Origin: Hypsibius dujardini
Lineage: Eukaryota; Tardigrada; Eutardigrada; Parachela; Hypsibiidae
DNA: 43,325 nt
Assembly: GCA_001579985.1 (NCBI GenBank)
Contig: LRSR01004458.1
Span: 1 to 43,325 of the forward strand
Direction of reading: 5' to 3'
Position numbers and translations under genes: made by a program
The notes under the pieces: generated by a model
Told to the model about the DNA's origin: nothing
The model's input: the letters and a program-made list of their open reading frames with translations, nothing else
The model's database searches: none
Shown: positions 27,258 through 39,041 of the stretch, one piece after another
How the letters are laid out: the number at the start of each line of letters is the position of its first letter
Position numbering within the stretch: the first letter of the stretch is position 1

Positions 27258-28332
27258 ATGGACGATGTTCTCCTGCTCTTTCTGCTCGCCTTGGCGATGC
27301 TGGTGTGCTCCTTCCTAGCGGGAAGTTTACCGCTGCTTGTGAATCTATCAGAAGTGCGTTGGATGCAACACGTGCTCCTGTGAAAACGCGAAGTTATATA
27401 TTTTCCCTCCGATTTTTTGTAGGAAAAATTGAATTTGGTGACTGCTTTGGGCGCTGGACTCCTAGTCGGCGCGGCGTTGGCTGTCATCATTCCAGAGGGT
27501 GTAGGGGCGGTTTATTCTCACCAAGATCACGCTCATGAAACAGGTACGACGCGCAGAATCAGTAAGTTTTAAGACTGTTGATTTTACCACGATGGCGGGT
27601 GATTGATTGTTGATTGGCTTACTAGCTTGAGTTCGGTTCAAGCAATCAATCAGTGCATCGATTGCCTGAGAAAAACATAGCATCAAGCGGTTGATTGATT
27701 TGACTCGTTAATCCCGCATTTTTGTGCCAGCGACTGGATATTTCGGTGGGCTACTTGGATCATCGGAGTGCTTAAAGGAATTTTTGTCCGTTACCTTTGC
27801 AGCTGGAGGACATCCCCATGAGGATCATGCGGTAGCAGCTGCCGCCGCCGCCAATTTGCCGGTTGTCGGCGGTATCGTCGACGGTCTCAAAGACAAGTTG
27901 AGCAGTGTTGTGGGGGACGCAAAACTCCCCACAGAAAGCCACAACGAGCCACAGCACGGCAGCTGGATTGGGGCATCCCTGGTTCTGGGCTTCATTTTCA
28001 TGCTGTTCGTCGATCAAATAAGTTCTCGTCTTGGTGGTGAGCTTTCCCATCTGCCATGCTGACTGAACACACGGACCAGCTATGAGATTCCATTGTTTTG
28101 ATTGCAGATTCCAGCGGCAGAAATCAGAGGAATCAGATTACGGCGACCCTCGGACTGGTCGTCCATGCAGCCGCTGATGGCATCGCACTCGGTGCGAGTG
28201 CAACGACAAAGCACCTTGAAATGGAAATGATCGTATTCTTTGCCATAATGCTTCATAAGGTAAAAAAGCTACAGAAAGCTTGAATTCCATGTATGCGTTC
28301 TCATTTCTTTCTTTCGTTGTACTAGTATTTTC

Positions 28333-28380
<48 letters not shown>

Positions 28381-29168
28381 CCTATCTGCCTGTCTGTAAG
28401 TTCGACTGGCTATCTGTTGTCGTGTCTGTCAGTCGGTTTGCCTACCTGCTTGCCTGTCTACCTGCCTGGCTGCTTGTCTTCTCCTGTCGGTCGGTCGGAT
28501 GATTAGTTCTTACTCATCAATTTGTCACAGTGTCACGATCACCGAGTGACAAATTCCATTGCAAATATCTGTCTGTACCCGCTGGTCTGCTAGTCAACCG
28601 TTGTTTGATTCCGTTCTGTGAGCTGAAAAGCTGCACGAATCTCACTTCCCACTCATCGCAACACTTCTTTCTGATGGATTTATTTTCAGGCGCCGACTGC
28701 GTTCGGCTTGGTCACTTTCCTTCTCCACGAAGGCATGGACCGCGTGAGAATACGGAAGCACCTGCTAATTTTCTCTTTATCCGCTCCCATCGGATCTCTC
28801 GTAACATATTTTTTAATTACAATGGTACAGTAAAACCTTTCTTCTCAACACATCTAACACTTATACTAATTGTTAGGTTTTCTTTCCAGGGAACGAACAG
28901 TATGGCACCCTCCGACAGTTCCAGCGGTCTTGTTCTCCTCTTCAGCGGTGGGACCTTCCTTTACGTGGCCACCGTCCACGTCCTTCCGGAAATCTCCGGC
29001 TCACCCCATTCCCACGGCGGCGGCGGCCCACCGAGCCCGATCAGTTTGGAATCCAATACGCCGGTTGCTTCCAGCAGCTCACCGAAGGCCATGCCGATAA
29101 CGCACTTCTTAGCCCTCGTCGTGGGCGCCGTCTGCCCGGTGTTTTTATCCATGGGTCACTCCCATTGA
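27258..29168 (+). CDS. SLC39A9: Zinc transporter ZIP9 (SLC39A9)
   Basis: Multi-pass zinc importer of the ZIP family; in vertebrates ZIP9 sits in Golgi and plasma membrane and moves zinc into the cytosol. Exons 27258-27353, 27423-27543, 27731-28036, 28108-28259, 28690-28824 and 28890-29168, in phase, 362 aa; using the stronger acceptor at 27802 gives 338 aa (human about 307). Near-identical signatures: MDD start, [50 protein letters not shown], the TM4 zinc motif [17 protein letters not shown]5 [15 protein letters not shown] and [18 protein letters not shown]. It ends SMGHSH, like the vertebrate GHQH tail. The cytosolic loop after TM2 is His-rich (GGHPHEDHA) with an Ala run. It shares a promoter with RECQL5 and converges on the large gene ending at 29333. 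Confidence 0.93.
28328..28500. repeat. (CTGT)n microsatellite in a SLC39A9 intron
   Basis: CTGT run at about 28332-28378 and degenerate CTGCCTGT sequence to about 28500, in the intron 28260-28689. Confidence 0.9.
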
Positions 29169-29332
29169 CAGCACTGCCAGCACCTTATTGTATTCATGTT
29201 TTTTATACATTTTTGCCCGTTTTAATCTTGAAAAGAAAACTTATGAAAAGTTTTACCGCCACCGAGAATGAGGATGCGTCGGTAAAAGTCTCTTGCGGTT
29301 TTTCGTTAATTGCAGCGGACAGGATCAAAAAC

Positions 29333-32300
29333 TCACAACGACGGTGGCCGATTAGTCTGCAACAGTCGCTTCCACTTTTTCATGAACTCAGGCAACCGCT
29401 TCGTCTTCTTCTTCCGTCTGACGACTGTCACCCTCCCATTTTTATCCGTTTTGATCGACTCCACCGAGCTGACGGAAGCGTCCACGCGAACCGTCTCGAC
29501 ATGACCCCACCGGAGCGGCAACAATTTCGGCGAGAAATGGGCTTTCTTCCCGTTGACAGGCACTGTCTGAACCGTCACGTCCGGTCGTTTCGATGCAGCG
29601 TAATACCTCGGATAAATCCGTTCCGCGTGCTGCCGCCGTTCCTGCTCGTTCTCCTCCTCCTTCATCTTTCTCCGGACCGTGCAGACGAATTTCGCGTCCT
29701 TGTCTGGATGTCTGGATTTAGACGTTCTGCACGGTCTGCCTTGGTTATAAAGAATTCCGTCGAGTTTATTCATCATCGTTAGCACAGAGTGGGCTTTGTC
29801 TGTCTGTACTTTATCAGAGGCCATGACGGCAGCTGCCGAGGCTGTCACGACGATGGGTTCTCGATGGAGTGGTTTAGCGGCGCGGAAGGTGCCGTCGTCA
29901 ATGGAACCATCCCGGTGGAGTTTTCGGTGACGCCTGAGCGAGCGCCAACTGGGCCGGTGGTGTTCTTGTCCAGATTGGTCAGTTTGGCAGCCGAAGCCTT
30001 CTGTTTCTCCGTCACCCTCGTCGATGTCTTCGGATACGAAGTCCCAAACTTCGTCGTCCTGGATGTCGTGGTCTGTGTGGATTTGTGCAGAGCGGCTGGA
30101 GTTGGGCGTGAAGTTAGGTGGATGGGGTGCGGTGATAAATCTAAGTGCTGATATAGCACAATTATCCGGTGGGGAGCTGCTTAGAAAAAAACATATTTAA
30201 CTCTTTTCTGCTTGATGGTCTGCCTGCTTGACTGCCTTTTTGCCTGTTCGTTTCCTTGTCTGTTAGTCCATCCGTCCCTTCATCTGTTTGTCTGTTTGTT
30301 TGTCTGTCTGTCTGTCTGTCTGCCGATCCTCTGCCGTCTGCCTGCTTAGCTGTCAATCTACTGTACTGCTTTTTTGTCTGCTTCCTGTCTGTCCTGTCTG
30401 GCTTTGAACTTACAGCGAGATTTTTGGGTGTCTGTCTTCACCAGCCGGCTCTTGATCTAGCTTTGGTGGCTCCTTGTCCGGCCTGACCGGTTGCCTAGAT
30501 ATCGATGTAACAGCAACTACTTCCTGAACATGAACTTGTCTCTCGTACAACTTTTCCGCTTTTTGTTGGATCTGTTCTCCATGTTCAGCCTTGATTGAGT
30601 GACGCTCCTTTTCGTGAGGTATTTGGCTTGTCTCGACTGTTACACCTTCCACACTATTCGCCTTCATCAACCACCGTCGCCCGTCCTCATCCTCCGAATC
30701 GAACATCACCTCCGTCACGTCCAAATCCGTCAACGACACATCGTAGTACCCTTCCGGTTCCTTATAGTCCACCGGCGGGTCGTAAAAAGACTCCGGGTCC
30801 TCCACGAAATTCAACTTCTTCCCGTCCGTGTCCAAATCCTCCCACTTGGTTGCGACAAAGTTTTTCTCCATTGCCGCCTTAATCCCGCACGACTCTCGAT
30901 GCCTGCGTAGTCGCTCAGCCTCCTCCAGTCGCCGTTTCTCAGCTGCCTCCGCGTCCAGGCGTGCCTTATCCTCCTCAGACAACGGAAACTCTCCTTGATG
31001 CATCTTGTTGCTCAACTTCCCGGTATATAGGTGACGGTAGATCGGATCGTTGGGGTGCTGCCAGACCAAGGGGGATACGATATGTCTGGAATCGGGCGTG
31101 TCGGTAAAGAGCTGCGCCGATTCACTGTAAAACTCTGCTCTCAGTCGGGGTTCGATTAGTTGTTCTTGTTCGAATTCGGGTGTGCAACGGTCGGACGAAT
31201 CGTGGGTCGTAGCTACGGGGATGGTCACGAACGGTTCGCCGTCTGTCTGTGGGTGCTTCGCGTTCTCCGACGGGAATGATTGCTTGATTCCAGTCTGTAC
31301 TGTAGCGACTCCGGCAATGGTGCCTGGAACAGGTTCCTCTCCTGGCTTAACAATTCCAGGCAAGTTCAGCGGTTCGTTTGTGGATGTCTTAAACGTTCTA
31401 AGCATGTCTGAATGCCGGGTTTTGGATGCCTTAATCGTTTCTGCTTTGTCCGAAGTTTGGTTTCCGGTGGCCTTAACCATTCCAGGCATGTTTGAAGGCC
31501 GGGTTTTGGCCACTTTAACCGTAACAGGCATATCTGCAGCCCGGTTATCAGACGTCAAAACTATTGCAGACATTTCTGCCAACCGATTATCGGTTGTCTT
31601 AACCTGTCCAGGCATGTCTGAATGTCGCTTGCTGATAACCTGAACCGATCCAGGCATGCCTGAACGCTGGTTTGCAGTTGCCGTAACAGCCTCTACGTTG
31701 TCTGAAACATAAGTATCGGCTGCCTGAACGATCGCAGACACATCTAAAGGCTGATTTGGTGTTGCCTGGCTTGTTTCGGACATGTCTGGAACCGCGTTTT
31801 CCGTCGCCTTGACTTCCTCTGGCTTTTGCGGGCTACAAGTCTTCCTTGTCTGGGTCTTTTCTTCATTCTTTTGTCGGAGACTATCGCGTTGCGGTGCATT
31901 CCCTTTAATGAGTGTGCCCTCACGATGCAAGGTTCTCGTCGTGGCATCGTCTCCGCCGCTTCTTTTCAGGATCTTCGAGAAGTTTTTAGTCTCCATTGTC
32001 CGCTCTCGTTTCCGCCACAGGGCCTCCTTCTTGCCAGGTAACACGACCGTCTTCTCCTGCAACGTCAAGGCACGTGTCCGGTTGACAATGCTCTTGACCT
32101 TCTTAGGTGCGGCGGCTGCCGCGGCTCGATCAGCGTCTGAATTGTTCGAATCGTCATTGAGCAAGGGATCCATTCTACGTTGCTGAGCGCCGTCATCATC
32201 AGAGGAGCAGTCTGAGTCGTCGGACCCGTCCAGGTACAGTCGTCGCGGTCCGGTGATGTCGACGGAAAATGGATTCTGGGAGGTATGGCCGGTGGCTTTT

Positions 32301-34959
32301 TGGTGGGTCTTTCGTCGATCTTTCCGGCGTAGACGGCGCGCTTCTTTCCGCTCATCGTGCGATTGGTCGCAGATGATGGGGCGGAGCTCCACGGCAGCGT
32401 TCTTTTTTGTATAGCCGGATTGTTTAAGTTTTGCTTTGAGCTTTTTTTGGTCGGCCAGGATGCGACGGCTTTCGCGGATTCGTTGAATAAACGTCTTCGG
32501 TCCAACAGGTGGTGCTGAAAGACAGACATCTCGATAGATATAGAACTGAATATAGACACTTGATCGCACAGAAAACAGCCGATTGGCAAACGCACAAACA
32601 AGCAGATAGACAGGCGGACAGACAGACAGATAGGCGGACAAACAGGCAGACAAACAGATAGACAGACAAACAGACAAACAGACAGACAGAGAGACAGAGA
32701 GACAGATAGCCAGACAGACAGGTAGACAGAGGGATAAACAGACAAACAAGAGGGCAGGCAGGCAGGCAGATAGACAAATATACAAACATACCGAAACACA
32801 AACAAGCAGGCAAGCAAACAGGCAGGCAGACAGCCAAACAGACAGATAGACAGACCGACAAACAAACAGACAGACCGAAGCAGAAAGCCGCAGAGGCAAT
32901 CAGGCAGAAGAGATAGAAATATGGTAGACAAGTGATCTTACGAGGCAATATTTCCGGAGCCCGCTTAGGAACCCCAAACGTTTTCTTCGAATTATTCCGC
33001 AGTTTCTCCGCCGCGGCCGCCGCCGCCTTCTCGTCTGCCAGGTCCTTCGCAATCTCTGCCTTCCTCTTTGCGATCCTCTTTGTCATCCGTAACCTCTTAT
33101 ACTGATTCAACAGCGGCTTCGCAAACTCCCGCTGACACTTGGTCGGATCGATCCGCGCCATATTCAACTCCTGCACATATGCCAGTAGCCTGCCGGCCGG
33201 CGGAAGGGGCGGTGCATTCTTCAGCGGTTCCGCCAGCAACTGTGGCAAGAAATCGTAGCGATTCGCGAAGGTCCTGACAAAGGCCAGGTAGGACCGCCAA
33301 TCCGGACGGGAGCGACGGAACGTGGACAGCTCCAACATTGTGTTGGTCATTTTGGAGCCGCAATCCGGGATGACGTCCCGCCATTTGCGGTGGAGAAATT
33401 GACGGAGCTTCTGTTGCTGGTGTTTGTACTTGATACATAATTTGGAGTAGCGCTTCCGGACAATCCATCGGTCTCGCTCGTCCATGGGCGGGGCACTTGC
33501 CGGGTCCGGACCACCGAAATACCGCTTAAAATCCGCGTAGCTCGGCATCAGTCGGACGATTTCCTCCTGCAGTTCGGTTTTGAATTCCTGGTCGAGCAGG
33601 GTCTTCGGGAGGTAGACGCCTAGTCCGTCGTCTAGCTAGGCAAGGCACGAAATGAAGAAATTAATGAAGTGAGGATGACAGGATATCCTGCACACAGCTG
33701 CGTACGCACCTCCATTTGTCGCTGCTTCGGAAATTTCAGCGGTAAATCGGGCAGGCGGAACCGCATGGGAATGAAAATCTGCGGCGGTTGTCCTTGGAAT
33801 GTCTGAATAAGACGAAAAACAATTTAAAATAATACCAGTGCAAATTTTCGCTGGCAAATAAAACGTGAGACAATCAGGTCGGATGACGAACGACCGAGGC
33901 TGGATAAAGAGCCAGCTGGCGAAGAGAGACATTCAGAAAACTCTGTTCAGCAGGTATAGACAGCAAGCAGACAGATAATCATGTAGACCATATAAACAGA
34001 TAGGTAAACCGACAGCCAGCCGAGTCAGCAAATGGACAGTCATACAGGCAGGTCGTCAGCAGACCGACATACAGACAGAGAGACAGACAGGCGGGCAAAC
34101 AAACAGAAAGACAGACAGACAGGCGGATAGATAGACAAACAAGAAGACAGGCGGGCAGGCAGATAGATAGACAGACAAGAAGATAGACAGACAAGCAGAT
34201 AGACAGACAGGCAGTCTGATAGACCGACAACCTAGTCAGGCAGACTAGTAAAAAAGTTTGACATGCAGTCTCTAACTCGTTGATACTGATCCTCGAAGGT
34301 GTCTACACTGTCCGGCTCAGTGAGATCAGGCCCACTGAGTCCGGCCGGTTCCGGTCCTCTGTCCGGTCCATGGAACCAATTCACCGTGTCCATCTCGGGC
34401 GGCAGTCTCCGGTCCCCCGCAGCGATGGGCTTCCATTGGGGATTAAGTCCGAGGTACTCGTGCTTGGGCGCCCGCGCAGGATCGAGGAAGGTGTTGAGTA
34501 TCCCAAGGGATACTCGTGCAACATCAACAGATGGCTCCTTGGTAGTCATCTCTCTGTTGTCAGACATATCATGGAACCGTCACGGAAGCGATCACTCACA
34601 ACATGAGCAGAATTTCAATCCTGTGTCTATCGAAACCGAAACATGGGCCACAGTTGACGCCTATTGCTAGGCTTTCAGACAGGGAAATACTGAGACGCAA
34701 AGAAAGCTAGACAAGATGGATGTGCAGAGAAGTACAGGGAAACAGCCCTCCTTAAAAGAATAGGCAGACTGCGCATAAAATTGAAGGAACGAAAAAGGAA
34801 AAAGGATTCAAAACAAAAGTATTATTTCGAGTTCATAATAGAAGATCTTAAGCGGCATCTCCTAGCGCGTGAACAGCCTGTCTGTCTCTGTCTATCTGTA
34901 TGTCTGCCTACCTATCTGCCTGTGTCTGTGCCCGAGTCTGTGCCGGTATCTGTGTCATC

Positions 34960-35043
<84 letters not shown>

Positions 35044-36090
35044 GTCTATCTGTCCGTATGTCTGCCTACCTATCTTTCTGTGTCTGTGCCCGAGTCTGTG
35101 CCGGTATCTGTGTCATTCTGTCATTCTGTCTGCCTGTCTGTCTGTAAATTTGCCTGCTTATTATTATATCAGCAGACTAAAAAAACCCTCTCACCACTTG
35201 TCTCAAACTGCCACTACTCGAACGCGTCCTCATCGTCCCGGTAGAGAGCCTTCAACATCAACGCGGTACAGCAGAATCGGTAATGATCCACGGTGTCTTC
35301 TTTCCGAAACTTGTGCAGTTTGTTGAACCCACACGTTTTTAGCTTCAAAATTTTGATCTGAAACGAGAGAACAGCAAAAAATTAGTCACCCCAAATTTGG
35401 CCAGGCGAAACAGCTCATCCGTGCCCGAGACGTAATCGAACGTATCCGGCATAGACTCCAGACATCGCGGCCATACCCTTCGGTCACGATGTCTGCATGT
35501 GAGATATGAGACGTCATTAAAAAAGATCTCATAACCGGCCAACCGGAGATACAGATATGAAATTGCACATTTTAAAACGGTGTTTTTTTGAGGCCAGACA
35601 CTCGTAAAGTAATTCCATTGAAATTGATACTGCGTCTTCATAATCAATCGCAGACAGATACATACAGGCAGACATACCGGCACACTGTCAATTAGCGAGA
35701 ACTACCGTGAGCCACACACCGTGGCGGTCGCGTAATCGTAGTAGTAAATCACTACGCATTTTCCGTTGTTCTGACGGAACCTGATGTAATCCCCTCTCTA
35801 CTACTAGTACCGGAAGTGAGAAACGTGTGGATGTGTGAGTTACGGAACAGGCCTAGAAGTAGCTCATGACAATGAAAACAAACACCAAGTTCAGAGCGGT
35901 GTATATAAATCGAAATATGGAGCTTGAAAAAACATCATCAAGCAGTTCTTCAAAAGTTTACCTGAACTCCAACCTGCTCAAGCGCTACTACCAATATTCC
36001 AGAGATGGCCTCAAAAATGATCCTTGGAGCGACAATCCTGTCCGTCCTACTTGGTAAGCCTTTAACTTTATCTGCCTGCCTGGACGCCTC

Positions 36091-36125
<35 letters not shown>

Positions 36126-37561
36126 GCATGTCTGCATGTCTGTCTGTCTGCCTGCATGTCTGCATGTTTGTCTATCTGTCTGCATGTCTGCATGTCTGTC
36201 AAATCTGCCTGCCTGCTGGTCTATCGGCCTGTCCGTCTATCTATTTCATAAATAAAAACTGTCAACGCGCAATTTTTCCTCCATCTAAGTTCTTTCTATT
36301 CCGCAGCTCTTGTCCACGCCGGCGGCTGGGGCGGTGGTGACTTCTACGGAGGAGGTTATGGTGGTGGCGGATACGGCGGTGGTTACGGAGGTGACTTTGG
36401 TGGATACGGCGGTTACGGCGATATTGGCGGCTTCGGCGGATATGGGATCGGGGGATTGGGATACGGTGGTATCGGCTTCGTAAGTGACTCATCAGACCCA
36501 TTAGATGGGATAAAAATTATCAATGGCGCTTCAGACAACCGGTTTATTGACTGCCTGTCCTTTCCCATTTCTGTCACAGGGAGGATATGGCCTTGGTCTT
36601 GGCATCGGAATCGGCGGATACGGCGGTTTCGGTGGTGGAGACTTCTACGGAGGCGGTGGATATGGCGGTGGATATGGTGGTGGATATGGTGGTTATGATG
36701 GCGGTTATGGCGGCGGCTGGGGATACAAACGGTAGACACACACACACACACACACCACCAATCATTCCCAGGAGCAACGTTTGCTGTGTTTGAGTTTTCC
36801 TGTGCAGTATTACACTTACTGGGATCACTAAGCTTCAACTGGTTTGACGGCTATCCTTGCTTAAGATTTTCTACGATTTTTTTGCTGAAACTACCGCTAT
36901 GATCCTAGCACCCATGACAAATCATGTTACCTGATCCGGCCCTTGCCTGTCTTGATCGCAACAGATGGAGTAAAATAACCAAAGATAACGAGCTGCATGT
37001 TTTTTCCTTACTCGGCAGCGCTGTTTCGAAGTGGTAGTCCGAGGGGTACGCGAATTCACAACGCGGATTGACCGGACACTGCAGGAAGAGAAGGAAAAAT
37101 GATTTGAAAAGAGTGAACGAAGCGCCACCTAGCGGCAGATAAAGAACAGCATCACTGAGTCTTGATTGATTGCTTGATTGTGCACTTTTGGAAATGTGCT
37201 TGTCTGCGGTCGAAAAATGCTCGCCCGTACAAACCTGCAAGATATCCGAAAACTTCCACCTGCGATTCTCCACGATCCCAATTTGCAAGGAATAACAGAA
37301 ACTCAGTCAAACTTTGCAGATAATCCTTTGCTAAATGCGCAGAATTTCGTCATGGCGATCAAGCATTGATTGCTGGATTGAATGAAAAACTCAAATTTGC
37401 GATTCCCAATTGATTGCCTGATTGATTAATCGGTATGCAATTTTTTCGAAAGGATTTTCTTTTTCATTCATGACATTTCAAAAATCCGGATGGCTTACGT
37501 TGGAATGTGCATCGAAGAAATGTCCGTTGACTTGCGCTTCCCCCTTCTGCCAAGCCGGAAT
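29333..37561 (-). CDS. Large unrecognised protein, at least 1,463 aa, start not located
   Basis: Exons in transcription order: 37561-37499, 37078-37012, 35751-35706, 35492-35390, 35357-35218, 34553-34277, 33802-33710, 33635-32942, 32514-30414, 30140-29333 (stop); every junction keeps frame. The N-terminal third reads as folded, aromatic-rich sequence (CEFAYPSDYHFETALP, YYYDYATATVCG, FDYVSGTDELFRLAKFG, HKFRKEDTVDHYRFCC, IFIPMRFRLPDLPLKFP). A basic helical part follows (RKRYSKLCIKYKHQQQKL, then Lys/Arg/Ala-rich coils), then a long Ser/Thr/Lys-rich disordered region. Next are an acidic segment (FDSEDEDGRRWLM) and a basic tail (RRKKKTKRLPEF). No catalytic motif is visible and I name no family. 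A 5' exon lies further right, perhaps the open frame from 37938. One intron holds the antisense glycine-rich gene. Confidence 0.6.
30220..30335. repeat. (CTGT)n-like tract in an intron of the large gene
   Basis: Degenerate CTGCTTGTCTGT tract with a short pure run near 30300-30320, in the intron between the exons ending 30414 and starting 30140. The sense strand reads ACAG. Confidence 0.85.
32585..32880. repeat. (CAGA)n microsatellite in an intron of the large gene
   Basis: Nearly 300 bp of degenerate CAGACAGA/CAGGCAGG in the intron 32941-32515. The minus strand is open through it and falsely extends the 32514 exon upstream with Cys-Leu-Ser-Val repeats. Confidence 0.95.
33958..34245. repeat. 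(CAGA)n microsatellite in an intron of the large gene
   Basis: Degenerate CAGACAGATAGA tract in the intron between the exons ending 34277 and starting 33802. Confidence 0.95.
34876..35150. repeat. (CTGT)n microsatellite with an internal segmental duplication
   Basis: A pure CTGT run at about 34965-35040 is flanked on both sides by nearly identical blocks of about 75 bp containing TGCCCGAGTCTGTGCCGGTA (near 34929 and 35087). It lies in the intron 35217-34554 of the large gene, in antisense orientation relative to most tracts. Confidence 0.9.
36005..36735 (+). CDS. Small secreted glycine-rich (GGY) protein, 125 aa
   Basis: Exons 36005-36053, 36307-36479 and 36580-36735 join in phase. A clear signal peptide (MASKMILGATILSVLLALVHA) is followed by a mature chain made almost wholly of Gly, Tyr and Phe in GGYGG, GGGDFYGGG and IGGYGGFGG repeats, ending GWGYKR. 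Such proteins occur in invertebrates as cuticle or secretion structural proteins and as nematode glycine-rich antimicrobial or neuropeptide-like proteins; the sequence does not decide between these. The whole gene sits antisense within the intron 37011-35752 of the large minus-strand gene and carries its own (CTGT)n intron. The ATG at 36005 was chosen because the hydrophobic signal starts there. Confidence 0.8.
36087..36245. repeat. (CTGT)n/(CTGCATGT)n tract in the glycine-rich gene intron
   Basis: A CTGT run at about 36093-36126 followed by CTGCATGTCTGCATGT variants, in the intron 36054-36306. Confidence 0.9.
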
Positions 37562-37608
37562 CTGCGGCGGGCGATAATAGCGATTCGGTCGAGTCTTGGC
37601 GATTTAAA

Positions 37609-37721
37609 GGAGCGCTAGAGTAGAGTAAGGGAGCGCTGAATAAAGTGAGCGAGCGACAGTATACAATAGGCGAGCGGCAAAATAGAATAAGTGAGCGCTA
37701 GAATAAGATGAGTGAGCGCCA
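37609..37721. repeat. About 21-bp minisatellite (GAGCGCTAGAATA type)
   Basis: Five to six diverged tandem copies, each starting GAGCG and followed by an A/T-rich half (GAGCGCTAGAATAAGATGAGT, GAGCGCTGAATAAAGTGAGC). It lies between the first located exon of the large minus-strand gene and the CRIPT start. Confidence 0.75.
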
Positions 37722-37959
37722 TCCTTGATTTGATTTATATATTAATATGGCCGCAAGGCTGCCGAATGCCATGCTCGTAGCCTTGTTTTCTGACTTCTTT
37801 ATATAATTTTATTACTACGAGTAGTAAGTAATTTCTTCCATATTTGTCCGTTCTCGTGCTATTTACGGATTGTGGTAGGAATTTAGCTAACTCCTGACTG
37901 ATTGTAACAGCTTTATCAGTGACGGCAATTGGACCCATTCCCGTCCTTACGGTCCTAGA

Positions 37960-39041
37960 ATGGTGTGCGATAAATGTACGTCTGGAAGAATGATTTGTCT
38001 GCCATTGTGTTGTATTGTCCTTGTCATGGTCATTGTCTGCCAACTTGTCAAATATTTTTTTTTAGTGAATTTCAATCCTTCATGTTTTAGGCCAAACAAA
38101 ACTCGGGAAGGTAATCACACCAGATCCGTGGAAATCGGGCGCTCGAAATACGACAGGTATGTGTACGCATTTCGTTAATCAATCAACCTACCTACGAGTT
38201 CCACACAGGATCAATAAAGCTCCATTGAATCAATTGCAAAACCCGAATCAATCAATCAAAGCACATTGTGGCTGTGTTACAGTTGAGGATATTTGCCTCG
38301 CGATTTTTGTCAGTACGCTTCACAATGTAAATTATGGTAGTAGCAATTTTTCGTGCTGTTATTTATAAACTGTGTCGTCTGGATTTTGTGCACGCTCCGA
38401 GATGTGTGCGTCAGCCTGGGACGGATGGAAACGCTATATTCACGTTGCTTCATTGTTTCGTTCGATTGCTTCATTGATTTACTTGGTTAATGTCGTAGTT
38501 ATGTTATATTTTTGGTTAGTTTTTTAATGTGGTGTCCACAATAATAATTTGGTGGTCCTATTGCCTGATAGAGGAGTAATTTTGATTTTGCTTTTCAGAA
38601 GGCGGCGGGAGGAAAGTTAACGAAAACAAAGCCCTCACGTCGAAAAAAGCTCGGTATGTGTTCGGTTGATTGATTTATCGATTGATCAGTTGCTTAGTTG
38701 ATTGATCGATTGTTCAGTTGATTGATTGATTGATTGTTTAGTTGATTGATTGATCGGTTGCTGCACAAATGTACTGCAACTTTTTACCTTGCGTGGGATG
38801 TTTTTTAGTTTCACGCCGTATGAAAAATTCGAAAAGTGCAAAATATGTAAAGTCACTGTCCACCAAGTCGGATCCCACTACTGCCAGCCCTGCGCGTACA
38901 AAATCGGTAAGGTTCACCGCCATTTTTATCATGGGACACTTCCAGTCACACTCCTTTTCGCACTGTTGCTCCACAGGGATTTGCGCAATGTGCGGGAAAA
39001 AGATGTTGGAAACGAAAAACTACAAGCAATCCGCAGTCTGA
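37960..39041 (+). CDS. CRIPT: CRIPT, cysteine-rich zinc protein
   Basis: Exons 37960-37975, 38091-38156, 38599-38653, 38809-38906 and 38977-39041 join in phase to 99 aa (human about 101). The sequence starts MVCDKCQTKLGKVITPDPWK, then GGRKVNENKALTSKKARF, and carries paired zinc-binding Cys motifs: CxxC at residues 3-6, CKICK, HYCQPCAYK and CAMCGKKML, ending KNYKQSAV. CRIPT was first described as a PSD-95 PDZ3 ligand through its C-terminal TSV; the family is conserved in all eukaryotes and is linked to the minor spliceosome. Here the tail is SAV rather than TSV, still a usable PDZ ligand (S/T-x-V). Introns contain ATTG clusters (38664-38760). Confidence 0.95.

Noticed and set aside
32515-32899. 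Upstream extension of the large minus-strand frame with VCLSVCLSV-type sequence
   Set aside because: It is an intronic CAGA/CTGT tract; a clear tttcag acceptor begins the true exon at 32514.
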